Assembly (NCBI GenBank): GCA_014529385.2
Contig: CM043959.1
Span: 61,084,253 to 61,148,252 of the forward strand
Length of the DNA: 64,000 nt
Direction of reading: 5' to 3'
Source of the DNA: Adiantum capillus-veneris
Taxonomy: Eukaryota; Streptophyta; Polypodiopsida; Polypodiales; Pteridaceae
Below are positions 21,780-33,000 of the stretch, piece after piece (position 1 is the stretch's first letter; each line of letters begins with the position of its first letter). Both the position numbers and the translations under genes were made by a program. The notes beneath the pieces are model-generated. The model was not told the origin of the DNA, did not search any database, and was given only the letters and a program-made list of their open reading frames with translations.

Positions 21780-22210
21780 CATTGATACCATAGTGATTTT
21801 GATGGTACCATGATAATGTTTTGTTAATACTTTGATCATGGTGATTTTCGTTGATACCATGATGATATGTCATTCATACCATGGTTATTCTCGGTGGTGC
21901 CATGATGATATTTCGTTGATACCATGGTTATTCTCGGTGATTCCATGACGATATTTCGTTGATTCCATGGTGATTTTTATTGATACCATGATGATGTTTT
22001 GTTGATGCCATGGTTATTCTCGGTGATACCATGATGTTGTTTCGTTGATACCATGGTTATTCTCGGTGATGCCATGATGATATTTCGTTGATACCATGGT
22101 TATTCTCGGTGATGCCATGATGTTGTTTCGTTGATACAATGATTATTCTCGGTGATATCATGATGCTTTTCGTTGATACCATGATCATTTATTCATTTTT
22201 ATTGACATAA
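21780..22210 (+). repeat. 43-bp minisatellite inside copy A
   Basis: Unit of the form GATACCATGGTTATTCTCGG plus TGATGCCATGATGATATTTCGTT in variants. ATGG positions at 21,881, 21,924, 21,967, 22,010, 22,053 and 22,096 are each 43 bp apart. Roughly ten units in all, the outer ones degenerate. Confidence 0.92.
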
Positions 22211-22894
22211 TGATGATATTTTGCTAATACTTTGATGGTATTCATTGATCACTACATTGATAAATGTTGTTTTATGTAGTATATACACATATCATTTGTA
22301 TCACGTAATCACACATTTTGTACTTTTATGTTTATACTTTATGTACCATATGTTGTCGTGCGTATATATGTCGTCAAAAGAGTGGCGTCGCGAACCATCT
22401 CTTATGGCATTGTGAACGTAATTATTTCATTAACGATGCTAATAATTTTCATGACATGTTTTTTTTTTGGAGTCTATGATCTATGTAGGATTGATCAAAG
22501 AATTGATTTTATGAAGACAAACTTGGTGACAATAAAAGATTTATGAAGATATGTTTGGTGATGCCATATTGATGACAACATGAAGACATGTTTGGTGATG
22601 CGATATTGATGACAAGCTACACAGCAGATTCACGGAGACACTTTTGATTACAAGCTAATCGATAGCTTTTACACCTCTTTATTGAACCTTTGTATTCATT
22701 ATTGTATTTGATAGGAGTAATGTAACTCCTCATAAAACATTCATTGTAAAAGGAGTGATGTAGCTCCTCGTAAACATTTGTATATTCAATGATTTTTATA
22801 ATATAACGGTGGGTGTATATAGAGCTGTGGGTTTTTCCCTTGATCCCCCAAGGGTTTTTTCATCCACAGTTAGGGACCCTTATTTGAGCGGGGG
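22211..22894 (+). other. Unique 3' interior of copy A
   Basis: An AT-rich segment shared with copy B. A frame at 22,328-22,546 (72 aa, hydrophobic) is not conserved in frame in copy B upstream of GVYDLCRIDQRIDFMK, although that segment itself is identical. No retroviral domain is recognised; it could be a remnant of pol. Confidence 0.5.
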
Positions 22895-23036
22895 TGTTGA
22901 GCTTATATGTGAAGCTACTCAATATATGGCTTCTCTATATATGGCACCCAGGTCCCCTCTATATATACATCATCTCATGTGTGTATTCTACACACTTTGG
23001 GGTTCTACTTCTGTGTTCTCTCCTTCTCTCTCAACA
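22895..23036 (+). repeat. 3' LTR, short-LTR element copy A
   Basis: Identical in length and sequence to the 5' LTR. Confidence 0.95.
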
Positions 23037-23107
23037 GTAATCAATGCGAGCATGGTGTGTGACGAAAAAGACGCATTTCTTTGTAGCACGTTCACGAATT
23101 TTTCGAG

Positions 23108-26100
23108 GTGGATCCATCTATTATAGGTCAAGTTGTTGCCAATTATAACTCGTTGGACTCTAACGCTGGCCAACAGGTAGCAATCTTGCAACCCAATAGA
23201 CGTGTTCGCAGGCGGTTTGGTCAAGAAACATATGTGAGGCCACAAGATGTAGCCTCTGAGAGCTCGGGGGATGATCATGCAGAGCACATTCCCAGCGAGG
23301 CAATGTTTGAGCCCGAGATCGATGAAATGATCCAGACAATCATGGATTCAAAAAGGCTTATCTATGATGATATGAAAATTGAAGCCGATACGCCAATGTA
23401 TGATGGAGCATGTGTGTCTAGATTGAAGGCACTCCTGGTTCTTCTCAACATGCAGACAAAGTTTGGATGGAGTGACACTAGCGTCACAGCGCTTTTCAGG
23501 TGATCTATTACAATTAGTTTACTTTAATAAAAAAACTCTAGATGGATAATGATCTGATAGATTTTTACACAATTGTACCCTATTTTTTTCGTTGTGTAGA
23601 TTGCTCAAAGAGCACATACTGCTGGCTGATAATGTGATGCCAGATTCCAAAGAGGAAGCAAGAAACTTGGGAAAGGATTACAATTCAATCCAGGCTTGTC
23701 TTAACGACTGCATTCTTTTCAGAGGGGAATACATAGACATGGAGAAGTGTACAAAATGTGATTCGAGAGATATGGAGTAGATCTCCATGGATCAAAAATT
23801 CTGCAAAAGGTTTTGCAACATTTTTCTATGCTTCCTCGCATCAAGAATTTCTTCGAATGTAAGTCCATGGCAGCCCTAGCATCATGGCATGAGGAGAATA
23901 AATCTTCGGATGGTGTGCTACGGGTTCCTGCAGATTGCGCAGCCAGGAAACATATAGATGAAACATGGTCGGATTTTTCCAGGGAAGCTCAAAATTTGCG
24001 CCTAGGCCTGGCTATGGATGGCGTTAATTCATTTGGTCAAAGATCAACATCTTACAGTGTATGGCCCGTTGTCATCGTCAACTACAACATTCCCCCGTGG
24101 TTGACTATGAACAAGGGGCACCTATGGCTAAGCTTGATTGTGACAGGGCGGTATAAAGTGAAGAATATAGATGTGTATCTTCGTGCACTATTGGAAGAGC
24201 TACAACAATTGTGGATTGGCATAGAAGTGGTGGATATGAGCTGACACACAGATCGACGGAATGCTTTGATCAGAGGCATTCTAATGTGGACCATGCATGA
24301 CTATCCCGGACTAACAGAATGCTCAGATGATTTACACTTAAACTCAAACACTGTAAATCTTGGTTTTTCTCAAGCTGAGTCCATTATCATGTGTATACAT
24401 GCAGGGCTTCAAACAAGCGAATACAGAGCATGTGTCACATGTGGACCTAGACTAAATGCACGTCAGGCACCCTCATTGAACAAGCAAATCTACGAAGGTC
24501 ATCAAGCGTATCTTCCAGAGAACCATGTGTTACGCGATGGCTTTTTGGGAAGAGAGCCACCGAGGATGTCTGCACAAGCATGGTTAGAGCAGAAGGATAT
24601 GTGTGATGAAGGTTAGCCCCGAGGGATGAAGAGACTATCTCTATGGTACGAGTTACCATATTGGCCCCGACTCATGATCAATCACTTGCTCGATCCAATA
24701 CACATATTCAAAAATGTGGGTAATCTACTATGGGACCATGTGATCGGCAAGAAAGATACTTTGGGATCCAAGGTTGACCTTAGAAATGTGGATCGTATGG
24801 AGAAATATTGGCCGCAAACAGCATGCGATGGGTCGATAAAACTCCCTAAATCCCCATGGATTTTCACAGGAGCCCAAGAATGCAAATTAAAAGAGACCGT
24901 TTGATCTTTGCGGACCCCCACTAGCATAATGCACTCGCTCCGAACGTGTTTAACTAAAGAAGGAAAGCTTATCGGTTTGAAGTCACACGACTGGCATAAA
25001 ATGTGTCAGGTATGTTCATAGTGGAATATATCATAGTGGAAATTGTGTACCAAATTTGTGTGTGGAATTTAATATCATTGTTGCACGTGTTTGCAGTTTA
25101 TTTTACCGGTGGCCATTGAGAGATATTTGTCTCTTGACGTCCATAACACAATCTACAAACTTGCGAAGTTGGTGCAATGGATCTCACAAAAGGAGATCAA
25201 TGTAGACTCCATACCATTCGCCAAACTAAACGCTGCGGAGGTTGTGTGCATGTTTGAGAAACACTTTCCTACTACCATGCTAACCATACAGGTGCATCTT
25301 CTTGTTCACATAGTTGATGAGGTGGAAATAGCTGGCACAGTATATTCTAGATGGATGTTCTTTTTAGAACGTTTCATGAAAATGCTCAAGGGATATGTGC
25401 GTCAGAAGGCACGTCTGGAGGGTAGCATGGTAGAAGTTTGTCTGGTATCAGAGTCCCTAGTGTACATTAGAGAGTGGTTGGACAGATCTGATAAAGCCCG
25501 GAACACGCTATGGCGAACCATAGATAATGAGCACATATTTGGGATTTTCATGTGCAATCTCGGTGTTGAGAATAAGATGATGGAAGATCTAGAGGCTAAA
25601 ATCAACTGATTTTGCATGCTTCACAATCCAGTGATGCAAAAGTGGATTTCACAATATGAGGATGCAAAGCAGGAGTGACAAAGGGCACGAATCGAGTGGA
25701 GACGGGGAAGACGACCACCGACGCACTATCTGACGGGTCTGGAAAGCCTACCAACATTCATGAGCTTAAGATGGTCAGTGCACAAACAATTGAAAAGCAC
25801 ACAACAGTGCGATGAAGAAGTGACCGAGGAGGAGTGGGAGTACTCTCGGGGTTGTGCGACCAAGGTAAGTTTGCAATGTACGACTAGTGACTTTCTAGAT
25901 GTTTGAACGGCCACTCATAATCTTTGTTGGTTGTAGTAATAGTCATACATAGCAACATGGTGTAAAGGTAGAAATTTTAGGGTGGAACTGATCGACAAAA
26001 AGCATTTTACTCAAGATTGTGGAATCATGGCAAAATTTTTAAACAGTCTAGTCGACAACGGTCCTTTGATGCAGATCTTGTGGTGGCATAAATCACTTTC

Positions 26101-26310
26101 TTCGGCATGCTAGAAGAGATTTTGAGGATCGATTATAGATGATTTTTTGTCGACTTATTTGATGTGCAATGGTTCAAGATAATCATGGAGGGTCGGCACA
26201 ATGCTACTGTGCATAGAGGAGAGTCTAGTTTTCTTGAGGTGGATTCAACTAAGAAATGGACTGACCTAAGAGACACTTTCATACTCCCCAAGCATTATGA
26301 ACAAGTAAGT
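23108..26310 (+). pseudogene. CACTA TNP2-type transposase
   Basis: Exon 1 (23,108-23,500) ends FGWSDTSVTALFR and, across a GT...AG intron (23,501-23,599), joins LLKEHILLADNVMPDSKEEA. Next come LNDCILFRGEY and a Cys pair, then VLQHFSMLPRIKNFF, DGVLRVPADCAARKHIDETW, LRLGLAMDGVNSFG and TSYSVWPVVIVNYNIPPWL (Transposase_21), LTECSDD, GHQAYLPENHVLRDGF, LPYWPRLMINHLLDPIHIFK, and, after an intron at about 25,009-25,096, a DUF4218-like block (MVHL-like VHLLVHIVDEVEIAG, SRWMFFLERFMKMLKGYVR). A DUF4216-like tail is at about 25,960-26,310 (VQWFKIIMEGRHN, FILPKHYEQ). Stops and frame changes at about 23,778, 24,242 and 24,615 inactivate it. TNP2 binds the TIRs and catalyses CACTA transposition in the nucleus. 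Confidence 0.92.
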
Positions 26311-26796
26311 ATGTAAATAGTTAACATCCAATTTTAGAAGTTATGTGCTTGGAAGCTCTCATGTAAGTTATGTGGCTCTGGAAGGTGATATTTCATCCTA
26401 CAAAGTCTACATCAAATTGGTGGTATGTCATAGAGGTAGCCTCTCGTAGTGCCAATCATAGCACCATCAATGGATGAGATTGGAGAAGATGTTTAGTCAG
26501 AAGCCGTTGAGATGGTGTCAGACGAGCATCAAGCTGCTACTCTCTATGGGGTGCATGCAGAGGATCTACAAAATGAAACGGAGGACATCTATTTAAAGGG
26601 AGAGCTCTATATAGATATAGGAAGTTATGCTGAGCTTTGTGAGGATGAGAAAGAGACCTCTTAAAGCCATAAATATTGTTACTTGAACAATCTAGCTCTG
26701 TTTTATAATGTATATTGTATTCATGTGGCTTTTTGTCCATTCTGTCTATATGCGTCATTGCATCATTGTCTACACAGGAATCCCTCCCCCTTTATG

Positions 26797-26802
<6 letters not shown>

Positions 26803-26830
<28 letters not shown>
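26803..26830. repeat. (CT)n microsatellite
   Basis: CT run between the two CACTA ORFs, just before the start of the second one. Confidence 0.9.
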
Positions 26831-26831
<1 letters not shown>

Positions 26832-26893
26832 TGTCCATGTTTTCTTCTCCATTCATTCAATATTAAGTTTAAATGTTCGTGTGTTCAATGCAG

Positions 26894-28210
26894 GTATGGA
26901 TGATGAGGATTTTCTTTCTTCTTTCTCACCCCAGCAGAGAGAGTGGTACATGGAGCATCATCGCTCTGGCGCACCATCGCGCTTTCCTACTCTAGACGCG
27001 ACCCCCTCTGTTTCAGAGCATTCAACATGCTCCAAAGCTTCAATGTCGACGAGATGATCTTCACACTCATCTCCTCACCAGCGCTCTAGTGGTGGCGGTG
27101 GCGATTGTTGTGGGGATGCCGTCGTTGATGCATCGACATCGCCTCATGTTTGACGAGACTCTTTACCCTCTCCTTCTTTGCCCGCCCCGACACCAACCAC
27201 AGCATCGCCATGGACACCAGGTTTTGCGTAGCTAACGGCCGTTCCTAGCAGCTACACACCACTAGCTACTCCTCCAGGAGTCACTCCAGACGTCGACACT
27301 CCTCGCTTCGGAGCCCATACTCCAGTGGAGAGACACCTGACGCCCGTACCCCCGTTGACACACCGTTAGAGACCCCTGCCGGGACACCTAGGTTCACGCA
27401 TCACCAGCGAGAGGGCTTGCCTTACTCCGTCGACTTCAGCGGCGGCATCATGTTAATGGATGATGAAGGCAAGAAGGTGATCTCGCGCATACGCGGTCTT
27501 TGATCTCATGTGTTTAGATACTACATACTAAACACCTGGAGTGAAGTACCAAGTGATTTAAAAGACATAGTCATCAGCATGCTTCATGACGAGTTTCCCG
27601 TTCCAACACGGGATGATCGCTTCAATGAAGACCTTATGAAGGTTCAAATGTTCCAATACTGCAAGCACAAGCATTCTGAAGTGCAAAAAGAAATTAATCA
27701 TGGGTGGAATAGACCAGATTGGTTGGCCAAATAAGATTGGAAGAATGTGAAGAAAGCAGCGCGTGAGAATCCCGACAAGTGAAAGCAACAAAGGAGACAG
27801 CTAGAGCGTGAGTAGAGGCAGGGAGCTCGCACCACTTGGGGAGCTACGGGTGGGCATCATTTGAAGCCGATTTTGTGTGTTTTTGCATTGCTCTTTAGAT
27901 TTGATAGTTTAGGGTTTAGGGGTTTTTTAATTTTAACATAATTTTTTGTATGTTTTGACAGCGGTTGATGACACGACGTGATCCCACACCGTACGAGCGC
28001 GAGTACGCAGGTAGGAAGGGCCTAAACACCGTGATGGACATTCTGAGTTCTCGTGGCGGCATGGTTAGTATTAGGGTTTACTCTTATCTATTTGTTGTAT
28101 TGTTTTATAAACGTCGCTATATGTTTATACTTACATAAAGTTGTCTTATTGTTTGTTTTTGCAGAATCCGACAGATACGCCGCTTGGACACGATGAGACA
28201 TTTGATTAGA
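26894..28210 (+). pseudogene. CACTA second ORF (TNPA/Transposase_24-like)
   Basis: Starts MDDEDFLSSFSPQQREWY at 26,894. A Ser/Pro/Thr-rich region with GGGGDCCGDAVVDASTSP follows. Then at 27,510-27,734 come YILNTWSEVPSDLKD, MFQYCKHKHSEVQKEINHGW, and after an intron (about 27,850-27,960) LMTRRDPTPYEREYAGRKGL. This order (W-x-x-(V/I)P, C..K...SE, MTRRDGTPP) is that of plant Transposase_24 proteins, the TNPA-like accessory factor that binds subterminal repeats. Stops near 27,055, 27,152 and 27,500 inactivate it. It lies downstream of TNP2 on the same strand. Confidence 0.78.
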
Positions 28211-28619
28211 CAACGTTAATTTAGTTGTAGCTAGATAGAATTAGTTTTCGTTTGTCATAGCATATGTATCATGAGATAACGTTTATACGTGGTTTTGAAA
28301 ATCATATATATATTTTCAATAATGACAATGGTGTTGTAACTATTACATTTGCAAAGTTTAACAATCAAGTGGTTTTGCCTATGATGTGTACATTTGTCAT
28401 TGATTTACTTTCATCAATTTACTTTTGTCAGGTTTGTATCTTTATTCTACAAACAATATTATGGATGATGGAGTTAATCGTTATATTAATAGCCTTGTGG
28501 GTGACTACTTTGGGTATATATCTTAGCTTGCACTTTCTTTCAAACGTGAATCAATTAATGAAACATTCAATATGGTTGATGGGTGGCAGGGCATTCAATG
28601 CCCTACCACCAAAAAAAAA

Positions 28620-28885
28620 ATCTCGGGCGTCGCTATGACCATCTCTATATAAGGTTCTACAATGTTGCTATAAACGTCGCTATAGGTGTCCTGTAAAACG
28701 TCTCTATGATCGTCGCTATAGGCGTCGCTATACAGTGACGGCTATAGCGACGCATATTGCGATGATGATAGCGATGCTCGTAGCAACGTTCCCATATCGA
28801 CGCTCTTAGCGACATCGGGGAGTATGAAAACCCAATGTATTTCCGTCGCTAACAGCGTCACAAGTGCACACAACCTCTTGTAGTG
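28620..28885 (+). repeat. CACTA 3' subterminal repeats and terminus
   Basis: Dense CGTCGCTATAG/TAGCGACG words in both orientations, ending ACAACCTCTTGTAGTG. Mirrors the 5' end. Confidence 0.9.
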
Positions 28886-28888
28886 AAA

Positions 28889-29320
28889 ATTAAGAGAACA
28901 AGAGGTACCAATACCAACCCAAAAGTTTAATGATCTAGTGTAAAGAGCTGTGAAATTGGAGCAACAAGCTAAGAAGAAAAGGGCCCAAAAGGGAAAGATA
29001 ACTCAAGTTACAGTGAGTCATCTATTTAAGGATCATCAACCAACTCCAACTCTTTGAATAGTGATTAGAAAGACATATCCAAGAGTAGGAAGAAGGGAAC
29101 CTAAGACTGAGGCATGGTCCAAGTAGATTATTGGGATCTCCAAGACTAGACCTTCAATAGGGAAAGTAGAGACATGGTGGGTGAAATTTAAATCAAAAGA
29201 ACATTGGTTTGATGAATATTACCAGTACACTTATTGCAAAGCTTATGGGCACATATGGAATAATTGTAAAATTAGAATGCATCATGTCAAGGACTCAAAG
29301 ATGTCTCCATGATAGCTTTG
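28889..29320 (+). pseudogene. Ty3/gypsy gag relic, 3' part with zinc knuckle
   Basis: Resumes as KFNDLV...RAVKLEQQAKKKRA and later YYQYTYCKAYGHIWNNCKI, a zinc knuckle in which the first Cys is Tyr (a single G-to-A change). Stops interrupt the frame. It continues the gag at 17,880-18,254 once the CACTA element is removed. Confidence 0.7.
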
Positions 29321-30254
29321 ACAAACCCAAAACCAGGCAAGTAAGAGATGCTACCTAAGAATATTGGCAATAGAGTAAGTAGGAGCAATGTGGCTGAAAG
29401 AGAACGCTATGAGAATTTTTCTAGTAGGGATATAGGTAGAGCTAACTTTACCAAATGTAATTTCAACTACTACACCTATGGAAAGTAGAAACATGTTGTA
29501 GTGTAATGTCCAAATATTCTCAAAGTTGAAGCGGCCAAGGGGAAGATGACGTGTCCGGTTTGAGTTCATGATCACTAGGAGTGTTGGTGTTGTCATTGAG
29601 AAATTACCCTATGAGATATCCATTCAAGTGAAGCAAAGTGAGGAGGCTTCAAAGCAGGAGAAACTAAAGGGTTATCTAGTAGGCTCAAGAAAAGGCCAAA
29701 GAAGTAGATCAATGCAAGAGTAGAGGGTGTTGGAAGCTCATATCACTCAAGATCTAGAGAGAAGAAAGCTAGAAAGGCTAGAATTCTTAGAGGGTGAAAT
29801 CATTCAAAGGCTTTCATCAATAGATTCAAAATCTCTTGATTCTTGAAGTAAAAATTCTATCTTTTGAATTTCATAGGAAGTGTGCTGCTGAAGAAATTGA
29901 GGGACCAACAAAAGAATCTGAGGAGAAATAGGTACGACAAGTCAAGGTGATCTTAGCTAAACATAAAAAGGATCTAGAGATAGGCTATGTTCAGCATAGC
30001 AACAATCTAAATCTCCACAAAAGGATCCATTAGCTAAGAGGCATAGGAGACCACCAGAGGCATGGCACTATGAAGAAAATTTTCCAGAGGGACGATTGTG
30101 AAGTTTAGATCATAGTTTTGAAAATGAAGAAGATGAGATATATGTCAAAGTGTGTGAAAGAATCTAGAAGCAAACTATTGAATTTGATTATATCAAAAGA
30201 ACATTACCTAAAGCGGGAAATGTCATCAGAAGGTAGAGGAAGAGAGAGTGAGAT

Positions 30255-30545
30255 GTAATGGCAGTTTACCTATCTAAAATTAGGGATGACAAAGAAGTAG
30301 TCATTCAAATTGACTACAAGATCAGGAAGCAATGGGAACCATTGTCAGGTGTCATTCTAGATGGGCATGTTCGAGCGAATCTTCTAGGGGATCATGTCAA
30401 GCAAAAATAGGGATTCAAAAGATGAAGCCTACTCCATTCCAAATAAGGATGGCATACCAAAACATTGTCTAAGCCAATGGTCTGATCCGCATCCTCTAGA
30501 TCAAAGTCGAATCATAAAATTTTAAAATAAGTTTTTTTGTTTTGA
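30255..30545 (+). pseudogene. Ty3/gypsy retropepsin-like relic
   Basis: Frame fragments WEPLSGVILDGHVRANLLGD, a KQ...GF segment and IRMAYQNIV...ANGLIRIL resemble the aspartic protease region of plant Ty3/gypsy elements (ILDGGSGVN..., then a MADQ-type strand). Asp-Gly is kept but the following Gly-Ser-Gly is not. Several stops. Confidence 0.55.
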
Positions 30546-30689
30546 ATGCACAAGGTGCGTACAATATTCTATAAGTGTCTAGTAGGCCAGAGAACCAAAG
30601 AATGTGTATAGACATAGTTCATTTCTAAGATACATCAATTTCTATGGAAGAGTCATTCATATGTCAACAAAGGCCATTCCAATATATTA

Positions 30690-31060
30690 TTAGCCCAAAA
30701 AGTTGTTAAGTGTATCTGGACTCCTAAAGGTGAAGCCAGTTTCGAGTGTCCAAAGGAATCCATCAGCACAAAATACATTCTTTGCTAGCCAAAATGGAAT
30801 ATCATCTTTTAGTTCATAGATATGCTTATGGCATGGCAATAGATCTATTTTGCCTCAACCCGATAGTAGTAAAATAATTAAGACAATAAAGTTTACCAAT
30901 CAGAGGTTCAATAAGGCACAACATGGTATTCAACCATAGAAAGAGAGGCATTGGAAATGGTAATCAATGCCACAAAGCTCAAACATTATTTTTTGGAAAA
31001 CTATTTATTTCTATGTGGATCATCAGAAAAACCTATCTTCAAGATGAAGATGTGTATATA
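30690..31060 (+). pseudogene. Ty3/gypsy RT end / RNase H relic
   Basis: CIWTPKGEASFECPKESIS resembles the RT-RNase H connection (W...E.AF..LK). WYSTIEREALEMVINATKLK with HYFLENYLF and FYVDHQ matches the RNase H block (YS-x-x-E-R-E-x-L...HYL...VDHQ). Most of RT between the protease relic and here is absent. Reading frames are broken. Confidence 0.65.
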
Positions 31061-31742
31061 ACATTGCAGATGCTTTATGTGGGATTGAAAAGGATGATTA
31101 AGCAATGGAAAATTATTAATCACCCTAAATAGTAGACATGCAAACTAGTCTCTCATCCAACTACCATTGAAGTAATTGATTACATACCTAAGTATATCCT
31201 CACCTAGGATGACATTGTAGTAAATCCTCATGCACAAAAGCTAACAATTATGAACATACACAATCAGAGAATTCAACTAGAAGTATTGTTGGGCAATAGG
31301 CCATCCTACAACTGCATGCATGACCTCAATAATGAGGTCAAAGGGTTCTTACTAAAGCTAAACATTGTTATACGATTCCTAGACCACAGAGTAGTTGCAA
31401 TCTTAAAGATCAATCACTAGAAAGAGAATGGGGTATATTAGAGCCTCTTTATTTGGCAATTTAAGAGAATTAAACATTTAGTATTAAGAAAGCAATCAAA
31501 CGACACCTTTTGAATTCAAGAGGAAAAACGGATAGTTTATTTGAATTCAATTTTCCCCCCAAAATGGAATTTAAAATCTAGCAAGTGAAACCATATCATG
31601 TAACATATCTATGGAAAGAGACTAGCATGTAGATTACAGATCTATAATCTCTGTTCAAATTGGAATTTGTACTATAGAGGAGTTAGGGAATGTCAAAAAT
31701 CATAACTTTTCTACCTCCTCTTTTTTTTTTTTTTTGGGGAAG

Positions 31743-31779
<37 letters not shown>

Positions 31780-33000
31780 AGTGCATCCTTTAACCAGTCT
31801 TAAACCTCTCTTACAGATCCACCATTCTTGCATACATGGCATACACCTATTTATCAAAATGTTAATCACCTTTATAATCTCATGGAATATAAAGAGACCA
31901 TTTTAGACCCCATTGTCTTCCTAAGGGTGTCTAGCAACAAAGGGTAGCTCACCAGAATGATGATCAAAGAGAAAGAACAAGCTCTAATGAGTTTGTTCCA
32001 TCTGGTCAAAGTCCTTAGAAAAATGATACAATAGGAAAACTAGATAGTCCTGAATTATAGTGAAATAGTGTTGGACTCCCCTATCATCATGTATGCACTC
32101 ATCCTCTTTCAACGAAAGAAGATGAACTGCCTAAGTTCTATCAATCTTTGTACCCGATCTACAACAAACCTACAGATCAGATGAGAGGACATCCAAATTG
32201 TGGACTAGATAAGGGAGACTTAGTGGTTGGCAAACAAAGAAAGGCCCTATGGATGGCTTGGAAGTATTTCCTCACTCATATTGAACGGAAAAGTATGGTT
32301 GCAGAGCTCAAGAATAACTTGATCAATTTCAAAGGAATCATGGTTCAATGGAAATATCATATCGTCCTTCTGATTAGGTACACAAATGAGCTACTAAAAC
32401 TATGAATTGAAGCTTCAAAGATTTCTAAGAAGGAACTTTCCAACAAAGCCAGCTCCAAACTAAAATTCAAAGAAATGGATGAGGCTTTGTTCAAAGACAT
32501 AATAAATCTAATCATTCATACCAAATTAGATGGATATAAATGATATCTATCTATCATAAGGTAGCTACAACAGAACATTTTATATGACACTAACATAAAG
32601 ACCTAGCATGCACTATCACCATAGAAGGTAGAAATGCTTACTAAAAGAAGGGAGCAACTAGAGCAAGATGCCATTTATAGGATTATCTAGAAGGAGAACT
32701 CTACCTTCAACACTCTTAACAACAACAAGTGACGGTCTGATCTATACAACCATCATCTCAACAAGTGTAGCAACTTGAAAAGAATAAAGCTCCAGACAAG
32801 AGGAAAGCAAAGTGAAAGAGATTAATCCAAAACAAACGTCTGAAGAGAAAATTACATGAAAAAGTTCAAGAAAGGGATAAGGATATAAAAGGTGTGAAAC
32901 GGCTCTTTGGATACCTTGCACAAGGGGTTACCTGAACGAGTTACCTACAATAGTCACCGATAGTTACCAGCCACTATATGAGCATGCAGCCAGCCATAGA
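31061..33000. other. Remainder of the old Ty3/gypsy relic; homopolymer tract
   Basis: No integrase block is identifiable. A 15-bp T run and a 33-bp G run occupy 31,721-31,778. An 85-codon frame at 32,148-32,405 (YPIYNKPTDQMRGHPNCGLD) continues after one stop toward 32,540; I do not recognise it. LTRs of this relic were not found. Confidence 0.4.

Larger units (their letters stand above)
20380..23041 (+). mobile_element. Short-LTR non-autonomous retrotransposon, copy A
   Basis: 2,652 bp (20,385-23,036) between identical 142-bp LTRs (20,385-20,526 and 22,895-23,036), flanked by GTAAT on both sides (20,380-20,384; 23,037-23,041). TGGTATCAGAGCAG, the initiator tRNA-Met primer site, follows the 5' LTR directly. 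GAGCGGGGG precedes the 3' LTR as polypurine tract. No gag, protease, integrase or RT is recognisable. The interior is a 171-bp tandem array, then a 43-bp minisatellite, then unique sequence. It resembles an oversized TRIM-type element, which would need enzymes from another element. Identical LTRs indicate recent insertion. Confidence 0.94.
18255..28888 (+). mobile_element. CACTA (En/Spm) transposon, 10.6 kb, with nested insertion
   Basis: Ends are CACTACAAGAGGT at 18,258 and its complement ACCTCTTGTAGTG ending at 28,885, flanked by the 3-bp target duplication AAA (18,255-18,257 and 28,886-28,888). Subterminal regions carry many copies of a TCGCTA/TAGCGACG word in both orientations. Inside are a TNP2-type transposase (23.1-26.3 kb) and a second ORF (26.9-28.2 kb), both on the plus strand and both with stops. 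A short-LTR retroelement lies at 20,385-23,036, in the 5' leader. Without that insert the element is about 8.0 kb. This copy cannot make intact transposase. Confidence 0.93.

Noticed and set aside
20545-22210. CRISPR-like regular repeats
   Set aside because: Units are directly tandem with no unique spacers, inside an LTR element of a eukaryote.
30255-32540. Endogenous pararetrovirus instead of Ty3/gypsy
   Set aside because: gag zinc knuckle, retropepsin-like and RNase H-like blocks fit a Ty3/gypsy relic; no movement-protein feature could be shown.
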